48,629 nucleotides of DNA, taken from contig JACOYJ010000027.1 of the NCBI GenBank assembly GCA_016181885.1, positions 1 through 48,629 of the forward strand. Direction: 5' to 3'. Shown one piece after another: positions 23,998 to 32,187 of the stretch; the first letter of the stretch is position 1; each line of letters starts with the position of its first letter. Position numbers and translations under genes: made by a program. This stretch comes from Candidatus Pacearchaeota archaeon. GTDB lineage: Archaea > Nanobdellota > Nanobdellia > Pacearchaeales > GW2011-AR1. The notes beneath the pieces are model-generated. The model saw only the letters and a list, made by a program, of their open reading frames with translations. It searched no databases and was not told where the DNA came from.

Positions 23998-24942
23998 ATG
24001 TTCAGAGTTTATTTTTCGCTCCCAGAATATTGGAATAACAAAATATTGGAGGCTTCAGAAACTGCAGAATTTGCAAATGCAAGCAAATACGAAGGAGAGG
24101 TATTATTTTTTGAAGATGAAGAAAACACTGCGGTAGTTATTGTCAAAAAAAAATTCTCGAATGTCTTTTCTCGCGCTCAGATATTTAGCAATTCTACAAA
24201 CGAGAATTTCTTAATAGGAATATTTGAAAATTTAAGAAAAAAAGGCGTGGCATACGCAAGAGTCGGGAATACCATGTTTGGATTGGAAAAAGAGGTAAAA
24301 ATTGATGGCGCTGATTTAATAGAGAGGCATACTTTTACCCTGGATCTAAATCAAAACTTGGAAGACATATGGGCAAAATTTGACAAAAAATTAAGAAACT
24401 CCATAAGAAAAGCGGAAAAAGAAAAAGTAATTATCCAAGAAATATCCGATGAAAAAGAGATTAGGGAATATTATAAAATTGCTTTGGAAACTGAAGAAAA
24501 TATAAAAAACAAGAAAGGCAGAAAGACTTTCTCTCTCCAGAGATACGACTTCTTCAGAGAGCTGTTTGCTAATAAGTTAGGCAGATTCTTTATAGCTAAA
24601 TCTGGCGATAAAATAATCGCTGGAGCGCTTTTTTTAGTTTTGGGGGAAAAATCAGTCTATTTTCACAGCTGTTTATCCCGGAAGCATGTAGAAAAGCAGG
24701 CTCCAAGCTTGATACACTGGGAAGCAATAAAAAAATTTAAGAAAGAGAGCATAAAAAAATACGATTTAGGCGGGGTTACAATTGGACTTGATAAGAATGA
24801 TTCCAGATTTTTTGTTTACGAATTTAAAAGGAAGTTTAACGGAGAATTAGTTAAATTTTACAATGTTGAAATTGCTTTGTCAAAATTTAAGAAAAAAATA
24901 CAGGATTTAGCAATGAAAATAATCTACGGAGAAGGCTTATGA
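23998..24942 (+). CDS. FemAB-like GNAT acyltransferase (second copy)
   Basis: This 314-residue protein has the FemAB layout. The inter-domain signature is KLRNSIRKAEKEKV, with IIAGALFLV and the terminal YDLGGV in the second GNAT domain. It shares the arrangement of the protein at 10161 but is shorter and clearly diverged. It stands between gmd (24-base gap) and a GT4 gene (four-base overlap), so it probably modifies the sugar or lipid intermediate made by them. In bacteria the family transfers aminoacyl groups from tRNA or other acyl donors. The donor here is unknown. Confidence 0.8.
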   Translation: MFRVYFSLPEYWNNKILEASETAEFANASKYEGEVLFFEDEENTAVVIVKKKFSNVFSRAQIFSNSTNENFLIGIFENLRKKGVAYARVGNTMFGLEKEVKIDGADLIERHTFTLDLNQNLEDIWAKFDKKLRNSIRKAEKEKVIIQEISDEKEIREYYKIALETEENIKNKKGRKTFSLQRYDFFRELFANKLGRFFIAKSGDKIIAGALFLVLGEKSVYFHSCLSRKHVEKQAPSLIHWEAIKKFKKESIKKYDLGGVTIGLDKNDSRFFVYEFKRKFNGELVKFYNVEIALSKFKKKIQDLAMKIIYGEGL

Positions 24943-26060
24943 AAAAAATAAAGCTTGCGGTGATAAGCCCTTTTTGGCCTTATGGAGGCATTAGCAATCA
25001 TTTAGAAAATGTTTATCCTAGATTGGCAAGACACAATAATTTTGACATAACTCTTTATACTAACTATCAGAACCAAAACGAAAAAAAAGAACTTGGAGAA
25101 AAGTTTGGTGGAGTCAATATCTTTGCTTATTACACCCTGAACAAGAGATACTTTAGAGGGGTTGGCTATGCTATTGCGACCTACTTGAAGAACCTGTCAG
25201 ACTATGACCTTCTAAAAGTCCATAATACCAGTTATGCTATCTGTTTGCTTCCGAAATTATTATCGACGGGAAAGAAGTTTATTGTACACACACATGGGAG
25301 AGATGTAAACGAATTATTAAACAAGATGGTTTATAGATTTTTGGCTAAAATTGTTTACAATAGAGCATCTTTAATAATCTGCCCCTCTGAAAGAGAAAAA
25401 AAGAAAATAATTGCCCTGGGAATTCCTTCAAGAAAAATCAAGATTATTCGTGATGGTATTAACTTAAAAATAGTTGCTAAAAAAAGGACTGGCTTTTTAA
25501 GAAAAGAACTTAAGATAAAAAATAAAAAAATATTGGTTTTTGTTGGCCACATTTCTTACACGAAGGGTGTTGATGTCCTGTTAAAAGCTGTGCCAAAGCT
25601 AATGAAAAATGATCTGGCAGTTGTTCTTGTTGGAAACATAGGCGGCGGAGGATTGAGTTTAGTTCCTAAAATAAAAATTATTGAAAAAATATACCCTGGA
25701 AGATTTTTCTGGATTGGAGAAAGAAGAGATATTATAAAAATTCTTAACTCAACTGATTTTTTTCTGTTGCCATCATTATCTGAAGCTTCTACTTCAATAG
25801 CATTATTAGAAGCTATGTCTGCAGAAAACTGCTGTATCGCAACAGATGTTGGTGACGTGAAGAAACATTTGAGAGGGGGGTGTTATATTATCAAACCTAA
25901 AGACCCAAACGAGATAGCTAAAGCTATAAATTATTTAATCAAAGAAAAAAGCGTGGCGAAAGCAATCAAAAAGAACGCAGACAAAATTATCAAAAACTTT
26001 TCGTGGGATGCCATAGCTAAAGAGCATATAAACCAATACAAAGAGGTAATTAAAGTATAG
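24939..26060 (+). CDS. GT4 family glycosyltransferase
   Basis: This 373-residue GT-B enzyme begins with KLAVISPFWPYGGISNH, a typical acceptor-domain start. The donor domain has FVGHISYTKGVD, WIGERRD and the terminal LPSLSEASTSIALLEAMS, which holds the two Glu of the GT4 E-x7-E motif in variant form. It is translated from an ATG overlapping the FemAB-like stop by four bases, the third gene of the gmd operon. A cytoplasmic transferase using a GDP- or UDP-sugar is likely; linkage and sugar are unknown. Confidence 0.92.
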   Translation: MKKIKLAVISPFWPYGGISNHLENVYPRLARHNNFDITLYTNYQNQNEKKELGEKFGGVNIFAYYTLNKRYFRGVGYAIATYLKNLSDYDLLKVHNTSYAICLLPKLLSTGKKFIVHTHGRDVNELLNKMVYRFLAKIVYNRASLIICPSEREKKKIIALGIPSRKIKIIRDGINLKIVAKKRTGFLRKELKIKNKKILVFVGHISYTKGVDVLLKAVPKLMKNDLAVVLVGNIGGGGLSLVPKIKIIEKIYPGRFFWIGERRDIIKILNSTDFFLLPSLSEASTSIALLEAMSAENCCIATDVGDVKKHLRGGCYIIKPKDPNEIAKAINYLIKEKSVAKAIKKNADKIIKNFSWDAIAKEHINQYKEVIKV

Positions 26061-26077
26061 ATGAGTGGTAAGGAATA

Positions 26078-26086
26078 TTTTTAAAT
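26078..26086 (+). promoter_or_regulatory. TATA box of the CBS-SDR gene
   Basis: TTTTTAAAT lies about 40 bases upstream of the ATG at 26122, leaving a leader of about 14 bases that contains a purine-rich GAGAA just before the start. Confidence 0.4.
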
Positions 26087-26121
26087 TCTAAACTGCAAAA
26101 ACTATCAAATAAAAAGAGAAA

Positions 26122-27525
26122 ATGATGCTTGAAGATTTAAAAATTGATGGGGATAAAAAAATTATAGAAGCTATGAGAAAGATAGATGTCTCTGGAGCAG
26201 GCATTGTAATAGTTGTAAATTATAATGGAGGGGTTATGGGAACTGTCAGCGATGGAGATATAAGGAGGGCTATTTTGCGTGGAATTGATGTTAACGAAGA
26301 ACTTGTTAAAAATGTCGTTAGAAACGATCCAATTTTACTCCACCAAAGAGATTTACTTGATAAAAATATCATAAATATGGCTGCACTAGCATTATTCAGC
26401 AGATCTCCGGCTGGCGGCTTTGTTCCAGTGTTAGACGAGAAAGATGTTCTTATTGATTTAATTAAATTTACAGAGCTTGAAAAAAAAGAATATAAGCCGG
26501 TGAATAAATTTAACGGGACAATCACTTCAAAAACCAATGTTAAAAAGATACTTATTGTTGGAGGCGGGGGATATTTAGGAACTGTTTTAACTAAAAAACT
26601 CCTGCAAAAAGGTTATGGTGTTAAAGTGCTGGATATTTTCTTGTTTGGAAAGGGTCCGTTAAAAGAAATGGAAAACCATCCTGGATTAGAGATAATAGAA
26701 GGAGATATTAGAAACATAATGACTGTTTCAGAAGCCCTTCATGGTGTTGATGCAGTGATACATCTAGCAGCAATTGTTGGAGACCCTGCATGTAAAACAA
26801 ATCCGATAGACGCCATAGAAACTAATTATCTTGCAACAAAAACTCTTGCAGAAGCATGTAAATATAGGCAGATTAATAGATTTTTGTTTGCATCGACTTG
26901 CAGTGTTTACGGACGGGGTGATTCTGCATTAACTGAAGAAGCGCCTTTAAAACCCCTCTCACTGTATGCAAAATCAAAAATAACATCGGAAGAAGGAATC
27001 CTGGGATTAGGGAACGATAATTTCGCTCCGTGCTCATTAAGAATGGCAACTTTATATGGCCTTTCTCCAAGAATGAGATTCGATTTAGTAATTAATACTT
27101 TAACTATGAAGGCTGTGACTGAAGGAAAAATAACCATTTTCGGCGGGAATCAATGGAGACCGCTGCTTCATGTAGCTGACGCTGCAGAAGCTTATATAAA
27201 ATGTATTGAAAGCCCTATAGAAAATGTGAGAAGGCAAGTTTTTAACGTTGGGTCTAATGATAACAACTATCAAATTATCGATCTTGGAAATATTGTAAAA
27301 AAATTAGTCCCTGGAACAGAGATGGAAATTGTAGATAATAAAACAATTGACGGAAAAGACGATAAGAGAGATTATAATGTATCTTTTGACAAAATAAGAA
27401 AAACATTCGGATTTTTACCTCAAAATAAGATAGAAAATGGGATTATTGAGATGAAAACAGCTATTGAGGGGGGCAACTTTGGAAACGTCAAAGATCCCAG
27501 ATATTATAATTTAATGCAAGAATAA
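26122..27525 (+). CDS. CBS-pair fused to an NAD-dependent epimerase/dehydratase (SDR)
   Basis: This 467-residue protein joins two domains. Residues 1-120 form a tandem CBS pair, recognised by TVSDGDIRRAILRG, the hallmark of the CBS pair that usually precedes sugar nucleotidyltransferases. After a short linker, residues 141-467 form an extended SDR with the Rossmann motif GGGGYLG (147-153), HLAAIVGDPA, ASTCSVYG, and the catalytic Y282/K286 of YAKSK. It should use NAD(P) to epimerise, dehydrate or reduce a nucleotide sugar, possibly under allosteric control by an adenine nucleotide bound to the CBS pair. It opens the nonulosonate region and is convergent with the acetamidino triad. The exact reaction is unknown. 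Confidence 0.88.
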   Translation: MMLEDLKIDGDKKIIEAMRKIDVSGAGIVIVVNYNGGVMGTVSDGDIRRAILRGIDVNEELVKNVVRNDPILLHQRDLLDKNIINMAALALFSRSPAGGFVPVLDEKDVLIDLIKFTELEKKEYKPVNKFNGTITSKTNVKKILIVGGGGYLGTVLTKKLLQKGYGVKVLDIFLFGKGPLKEMENHPGLEIIEGDIRNIMTVSEALHGVDAVIHLAAIVGDPACKTNPIDAIETNYLATKTLAEACKYRQINRFLFASTCSVYGRGDSALTEEAPLKPLSLYAKSKITSEEGILGLGNDNFAPCSLRMATLYGLSPRMRFDLVINTLTMKAVTEGKITIFGGNQWRPLLHVADAAEAYIKCIESPIENVRRQVFNVGSNDNNYQIIDLGNIVKKLVPGTEMEIVDNKTIDGKDDKRDYNVSFDKIRKTFGFLPQNKIENGIIEMKTAIEGGNFGNVKDPRYYNLMQE

Positions 27526-27546
27526 TTATTAACAAAAAAGAAAAAC

Positions 27547-28314
27547 TCAGCGGTCAACTAGTCTAACTGGAATTCCGTGTTTGCTCATCTCTATTTTAAC
27601 ATCTAAAGGAGTGTATTGGGTATAGTGAAAAATACTGGCTGCAGAAACAGCGCTTGCTCCTGCTTCTAAAACTGGCTTGATAAAATCTTTAGGAGTATCT
27701 GCACCACCTGCCGCTATTACTGGGATTTTCACTCTAGAAGTCACGCTTTTTATTAATTCTAAGTCAAAACCTCTATGGGAGCCGTCTCTTTCTATAGAAG
27801 TCAGAAGAATTTCTCCAGCTCCTGCTTTTTCAACTCTCTCAGCCCATTCGGCAGCAGATATGCCTCTTGGAACTTTTCCGCTGTTGCTATAACATTCATA
27901 ATCTCCACTATAATTTTTCTTTGCATCAATACTAGCCACGACGCATTGGGCCCCAAAAGCATTGGAAATTTCAGTAACTAAATTAATATTATTATAAGCA
28001 GCAGTGTTTATGCAAACCTTGTCTGCTCCCGCACGCAGTAATTCTCTAACATCACTTAAACTAGTTATTCCTCCACCTACGGTGAGGGGAACGAAGCAAT
28101 CGGCTGAAAAATCTCTAACAGAATCAAAATCTGGACGACGTTTTTCATTTGTTGCCAAGATATCTACTATAATTAGTTCATCAACCTGCCTAGTATTATA
28201 CACTTTAATGGCCGGTAAAATTGGACCAACCCTTCTCCAGCTGTCAAAACCGATTCCCTTAACTAAGCCAACATCTTTCCACAACAAAGTTGGAATAACT
28301 CTTACTTTTAACAT
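27547..28314 (-). CDS. hisF: HisF-like subunit of a sugar amidination system
   Basis: This 255-residue TIM barrel is clearly HisF-related, but it is not the histidine enzyme. In canonical HisF the N terminus reads IPCLDVKDG with catalytic D11; here it reads IPTLLWKDVG, with Leu at position 11. D130 of SID is retained. The LL variant is typical of HisF proteins in O-antigen and pseudaminic acid loci (HisF2 in P. aeruginosa O-antigen clusters), where the glutaminase pair supplies ammonia for forming an acetamidino group on a sugar. It follows hisH with a one-base TAATG overlap, and both follow the WbpG/PseA-like gene, completing the triad. In Methanococcus maripaludis related genes (AglX, AglY, AglZ) act in N-glycan acetamidino formation. 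Confidence 0.9.
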   Translation of the reverse strand: MLKVRVIPTLLWKDVGLVKGIGFDSWRRVGPILPAIKVYNTRQVDELIIVDILATNEKRRPDFDSVRDFSADCFVPLTVGGGITSLSDVRELLRAGADKVCINTAAYNNINLVTEISNAFGAQCVVASIDAKKNYSGDYECYSNSGKVPRGISAAEWAERVEKAGAGEILLTSIERDGSHRGFDLELIKSVTSRVKIPVIAAGGADTPKDFIKPVLEAGASAVSAASIFHYTQYTPLDVKIEMSKHGIPVRLVDR

Positions 28315-28928
28315 TATACCCTAAGAAAATTTTTAAGTAATAAAAAACCATTTGAAGAACTTTTTTCTGGATGAAATTGAACCCCATAAACTTTATCTTT
28401 TTTAACTATCGAAACGAAACTTCCACAATGGGGAGTTTCTGCCAATATGCAATAATTATCTTTAGGGTTTAAAGAATAGCTATGCACGAAATAAAAATCT
28501 GAATTGTCGGAAATTCCGTCAAGTAGTTTATCATGCCTTACTTTTTTTATTTCATTCCAGCCTATGTGGGGAATTCTTTCACTTTCATTTTTTTTATTTA
28601 AAATAGAAACCTCTCCTGGAATTAAACCAAGCCCTTCTGTTTCTCCACCTTCGTATCCTTTATCTGCCAATAACTGCATCCCTAAACAAACCCCGAGCAA
28701 CGGAATTTTATTAGTGAGAACTTCTTCTTTTATTGCCCCCGTCCATCCTCTGTTATTAAGATTCATCATTCCGTCGGCGAATGCTCCAACTCCCGGAAGA
28801 ACTACCCGCTCAGCTTTCTTTATGTCTTTCGGATTATCTGAAATAAAAACATCTGCACCGCATTCCTCTAGTGCTCTTTTTATAGAGCTTAAATTGCTCA
28901 TACCATAATCAATTATCAGGACAGCCAT
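28314..28928 (-). CDS. hisH: HisH-like glutaminase subunit of a sugar amidination system
   Basis: This 204-residue class I glutamine amidotransferase has the catalytic triad: nucleophile C81 in LGVCLGMQ, H186 and E188 in VQFHPEKS. It also has the N-terminal DYGMSNL and LPGVGAFADG expected of HisH. It would hydrolyse glutamine and channel ammonia through the HisF-like partner. It lies between the amidotransferase gene (three-base gap) and hisF (one-base overlap). Because no other histidine genes are present and the partner is the LPS-type HisF, its job is sugar amidination rather than histidine synthesis. Confidence 0.92.
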   Translation of the reverse strand: MAVLIIDYGMSNLSSIKRALEECGADVFISDNPKDIKKAERVVLPGVGAFADGMMNLNNRGWTGAIKEEVLTNKIPLLGVCLGMQLLADKGYEGGETEGLGLIPGEVSILNKKNESERIPHIGWNEIKKVRHDKLLDGISDNSDFYFVHSYSLNPKDNYCILAETPHCGSFVSIVKKDKVYGVQFHPEKSSSNGFLLLKNFLRV

Positions 28929-28931
28929 GTA

Positions 28932-30074
28932 TTATTCTGGATATTTTATTTTTGTGAGATTGCCGTATTTGTCTTTAATTAGATTTCCTCTTGCATCTAA
29001 TTGAAAAATTTTCTTGTTAGTAAACCTATCACATATTTTAATAAATTCCTCAACACTTAGCTCTAAGGGAGTTAGAATATCTCCTAGAGGGATTCCTTGG
29101 TTTGCCCATGGAAATTTACCGTCAAGTCTCCTAACTATATCTATTGCATCTTCTCTTTTCAGTCTGCCCCGACGTAAATGCAGGCAGGCGTGGTCTGTTG
29201 CTCGGCCAAAACCAAATTTTAAGAACTTGAAATAATCGTGGACATTTTGCTGCAAGTTATCTAAATTTTCATAATTAACCATTGATCCATCAGTAACTGT
29301 TTCGCTTGTACGAAATCCATGTGCTTGGGCGAATAAGGCATTAGAGTATCCGTCCCAAGGAATATAGTACCCTAAAAATAATCCAGTAACTCCTATTCTC
29401 TTAAGTTCTTCGTCTTTCGGATAAGTGTAAGGAAGCATATCTTCTTCTTTAATGCCTTCTAACCCAATCATATCGCTGACTCTTAATCCAAGAAGTCCGG
29501 CAAATTCCTCAAGCCATCGCCTATCAAGCACATTATTCTCGCTTGCTCCGGCAGGGCCCCCATACTCGTTCTGGCTATTTTCCCCCCAAATTATTAATGG
29601 AATATTGTATTGAACAGCGACTCTTACTGGAATTGTAAAAATAGATACGTGTTCTGGCCAGGAGAGGTCTCCAACTTGCATCAACCCGATTCTATTTAGT
29701 TTGGCACGGACTTTAGGATTTGGGCTAAATTCGATATAATCTACACCTAAACTTTTAATATTCTCGATATTTTTCCTTCCTATGGCAGATAGGTTGCATG
29801 TAGTTGCTGTTACGCAGAGAGGCCGCATTCCCAACCTTAACATCCTGACAACTTGAGTAGTGCTATCTTTTCCTCCGCTAACCGGAATAACACAATCCCA
29901 CCATTTTCCGTTTTTCCTATACCTTACAAGAATTTTTTCAAGCTCTCTTCGACGCTCTTCCCAGTTTATTTCCTTTCTTCTCTCGTAACTTCGACAAGCA
30001 TTGCATATTCCTTCATTATCTAAAAAAAGATCTGGTTTGGTATCGGGCATGACACATCTTTTGCAATAGTCCAT
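28932..30074 (-). CDS. wbpG: N-acetyl sugar amidotransferase (WbpG/PseA-like)
   Basis: This 380-residue ATP-dependent enzyme converts an N-acetyl group on a nucleotide-linked sugar to an acetamidino group. An N-terminal zinc knuckle (C4, C7, C24, C27) precedes a PP-loop ATP pyrophosphatase domain with SGGKDS at 66-71. Conserved family segments follow: WGENSQNEYGGP, DGSMVNYENLD and TDHACLHLRRG. These match the WbpG/PseA/LegA family. Ammonia would come from the HisH-HisF-like pair directly downstream. A TATA-like box lies 27 bases before the ATG, giving a three-gene minus-strand operon. Known acetamidino sugars in other organisms include Pse5Ac7Am and ManNAc3NAmA; which applies here is not shown. 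Confidence 0.95.
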   Translation of the reverse strand: MDYCKRCVMPDTKPDLFLDNEGICNACRSYERRKEINWEERRRELEKILVRYRKNGKWWDCVIPVSGGKDSTTQVVRMLRLGMRPLCVTATTCNLSAIGRKNIENIKSLGVDYIEFSPNPKVRAKLNRIGLMQVGDLSWPEHVSIFTIPVRVAVQYNIPLIIWGENSQNEYGGPAGASENNVLDRRWLEEFAGLLGLRVSDMIGLEGIKEEDMLPYTYPKDEELKRIGVTGLFLGYYIPWDGYSNALFAQAHGFRTSETVTDGSMVNYENLDNLQQNVHDYFKFLKFGFGRATDHACLHLRRGRLKREDAIDIVRRLDGKFPWANQGIPLGDILTPLELSVEEFIKICDRFTNKKIFQLDARGNLIKDKYGNLTKIKYPE

Positions 30075-30094
30075 ACGAGAAAAATCCAGAAATC

Positions 30095-30106
30095 ATTTAA
30101 ATAATT
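30095..30106 (-). promoter_or_regulatory. TATA box of the acetamidino operon
   Basis: On the minus strand the sequence reads ATTATTTAAATG, about 27 bases before the ATG at 30074. Confidence 0.5.
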
Positions 30107-30200
30107 TATGTTGCTTTGATATATCTGGCTAATATCTATCTGCCAATAAAGTGCCTAGCTATATCTCCAGACACTTGAACCAATCAAGATAGGAGTTAGA

Positions 30201-30210
30201 TATATAAACC
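30201..30210 (+). promoter_or_regulatory. TATA box of the Capsule_synth-like gene
   Basis: TATATAAACC lies about 33 bases before the ATG at 30238, in the divergent gap shared with the acetamidino operon. Confidence 0.45.
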
Positions 30211-30237
30211 AGATTATTTATTTGGGCATATAACAAA

Positions 30238-31641
30238 ATGGAAAAGAAGAATTTATTATTTTCTGGGATGAGTGTCTCAAATGACTTAATAATTATCAAA
30301 GACTTTGCTCCAGAATTTAAAAAATATTTTAATATATCTTTAATTACCTTCTCCAATTCAAAAAAGGTTAAAGAGGAGGCGGATAAGATAGGTGCTTCAG
30401 TTTATCAGATACCTTTTTACGACAAAGAAAAAAGGCTCGTTGAGGAAGAAATCTGCAGAGCTTTGAGTGAAATAGAGAAAAAAATAGATTATCCTGTTGA
30501 AAAAGTTATTTTTGGAGATCCCGAATTTTATAAAATTTATAAAGAAGACAGAATATCGGCGCTTAGCTGGTTTATTAAGATTTTCTTTTTTTGCGAGAGG
30601 ATAATAAAAGAAAAAAAGATAGATGTGCACTATGTTAACGGAAATGATCATATTTTTAATTTTCTCCCTTATTTAATAATGAAAAGCATGAATAGAAAAT
30701 CCTATAATCTTGTTCTTATTCCTTACCACGGGATATCTTTAACAAGATCTTTTTTAACTGATGACCTTGAAAGTTCCTCAGCGATTCAAAAAACAGACTA
30801 CCAAAAGCATGTTGAGTCCTTAAAAAAGGAATCCGTATCTTATTTAGACTATTTTCATTTAAATAAGCATCTAAGCATGAATGGATTAAAAAGACTATTT
30901 AAAGTGCCTGCTGAAGACCTAGCTGAATCAAGAAATATTTACAAATCTTTAGGAAGAATAACTCTTTGGAAAATACTCTTATTTTTTCCGCGAAAGATTA
31001 AATTAATTTTAAAATTAATGTTATTGAATCTATTAGTTTATAGAAAAATAGATCCTCGGACAGAGTATGTTTATTATCCTCTGCATTATATTGAAGATGG
31101 GCAAGTTAGGATAAAATATCCGGAAGGGTATAACCAATATGAATTAGTAAGGAACATTGCAAAGAATATTCCTGCAAGATATAATTTAATCATAAAAGAG
31201 CATCCTGGATTTAGGGGACAATATTCAATGAGAGAGTTATTGGAATTAGCAAAAAATCCAAAAATAGTGGTTGTGAACTCGAAAACCTCTTCTAAAGAGA
31301 TATTTCCTCGCTCGATTTGCACGATTACAGTTAACTCAACGGTTGGATATGAGGCTCTTTTCTTTAACAACATAGTTCTTATTTTTGGCGGATCTTTTTA
31401 CAAAAATCTTCCGGGAGTAACAAAAATAGACACGCCTGAAAATATATTCAATATCCTTAATGATGATGAGTTAATCAAAAAGAAGAGAGAAGAAATAAAA
31501 AACAATCTTGAAACGGCAGTTAAAAAACTATTGGACTCTTCGTTAAAGATGGATTATGGGCATCTTTTACGTGGAGAAAAAGTTGACAGAGAAATAGGGG
31601 AGTTAGCAAATTTTCTACAAAGATTAGTTTACAAAAAATAA
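30238..31641 (+). CDS. Capsule_synth-like (KpsC/KpsS-type) glycosyltransferase candidate
   Basis: This 467-residue protein has little N-terminal similarity that I recognise, but its C-terminal third carries the features of the Capsule_synth family (KpsC/KpsS, Kdo transferases). They are a YYPLHYIEDG segment around residue 280, KEHPG with H322, and TVNSTVGYEAL at about 366-376, followed by a FGGSFY segment. Those elements bind the nucleotide-sugar phosphate in this family. Since Kdo and nonulosonates are both CMP-activated 2-keto acids, a CMP-sugar transferase role beside nonulosonate genes is attractive, but that is inference. It is a single gene with its own TATA box. No signal peptide or membrane segment is clear. 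Confidence 0.65.
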   Translation: MEKKNLLFSGMSVSNDLIIIKDFAPEFKKYFNISLITFSNSKKVKEEADKIGASVYQIPFYDKEKRLVEEEICRALSEIEKKIDYPVEKVIFGDPEFYKIYKEDRISALSWFIKIFFFCERIIKEKKIDVHYVNGNDHIFNFLPYLIMKSMNRKSYNLVLIPYHGISLTRSFLTDDLESSSAIQKTDYQKHVESLKKESVSYLDYFHLNKHLSMNGLKRLFKVPAEDLAESRNIYKSLGRITLWKILLFFPRKIKLILKLMLLNLLVYRKIDPRTEYVYYPLHYIEDGQVRIKYPEGYNQYELVRNIAKNIPARYNLIIKEHPGFRGQYSMRELLELAKNPKIVVVNSKTSSKEIFPRSICTITVNSTVGYEALFFNNIVLIFGGSFYKNLPGVTKIDTPENIFNILNDDELIKKKREEIKNNLETAVKKLLDSSLKMDYGHLLRGEKVDREIGELANFLQRLVYKK

Positions 31642-31660
31642 TATAATTAGCCTACTATAT

Positions 31661-31670
31661 CTTTTTAAAC
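31661..31670 (+). promoter_or_regulatory. TATA box of the RmlC-like cupin gene
   Basis: CTTTTTAAAC is centred about 27 bases before the ATG at 31693. GAGGAT between the two is purine-rich and could be a weak ribosome binding site. Confidence 0.5.
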
Positions 31671-31692
31671 AAAGCATTTTTATGAGGATAAA

Positions 31693-32130
31693 ATGAAAAA
31701 ACCAGAGGTCATAGATGTTAAAACTCATGCGGATGACAGGGGGTATTTTATCCCCATAACAAATCTATTAAACGAGGAGCTAAGAAAAAGAATAAAAAGA
31801 ATTTACGTAGTTGGAAATTTTGGGAGGGGGGTGGTTCGGGGGTTTCATTACCATAAAAAAGAGATAAAAATATTTTTTATAGCAAGGGGAGCGGCAAAAT
31901 TTATAGCCATTAACAAAGACAATCCTGAGGAGAAATACATTTTTGTTACCAGCGACAAAAATTCTCAGCTCGTAATTATCCCTCCGGGATATGCTAACGG
32001 GTGGATGTCTTTAGAAGAAGGGACAATTTTGATAGGAATATCAAATGCCACCCTGGAAGAAAGTTTAAAAGATGATATAAGATTTGACCCTTATAAATGG
32101 GGGGATGTCTGGGAAATAAAATCAAGGTAG
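31693..32130 (+). CDS. RmlC-like dTDP-sugar epimerase family cupin
   Basis: This 145-residue cupin has the RmlC signature DDRGYF near the start, GVVRGFHYH in the active-site strand (the His of GLHYQ in RmlC), PPGYANGWMS, and the C-terminal WGDVWEI. It is shorter than true RmlC (about 185 aa) and resembles the single-cupin epimerase/isomerase proteins of polysaccharide loci. It may act on a keto-sugar nucleotide. The RmlC-like domain of the fusion at 13349 shows that another copy serves the dTDP pathway, so this one probably belongs to the nonulosonate or heptose set. Substrate unknown. Confidence 0.82.
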   Translation: MKKPEVIDVKTHADDRGYFIPITNLLNEELRKRIKRIYVVGNFGRGVVRGFHYHKKEIKIFFIARGAAKFIAINKDNPEEKYIFVTSDKNSQLVIIPPGYANGWMSLEEGTILIGISNATLEESLKDDIRFDPYKWGDVWEIKSR

Positions 32131-32160
32131 TTTGTTTATAGAGGATTAATCCTAAAACTA

Positions 32161-32170
32161 TTTAAAAAAT
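32161..32170 (+). promoter_or_regulatory. TATA box of the PseC-like aminotransferase
   Basis: TTTAAAAAAT, preceded by CTA, is centred about 24 bases before the ATG at 32188. This spacing favours that ATG over the in-frame TTG at 32182. Confidence 0.45.
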
Positions 32171-32187
32171 AATAAAGATGCTTGACA

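Noticed and set aside
28504-28908. 134-aa frame on the plus strand
   Set aside because: Antisense of the HisH-like gene, which has an intact catalytic triad; no promoter or motif.
27547-28928. HisF/HisH as histidine biosynthesis genes
   Set aside because: Asp11 of HisF is replaced by Leu, no other his genes are present, and both genes follow a sugar amidotransferase in one operon.
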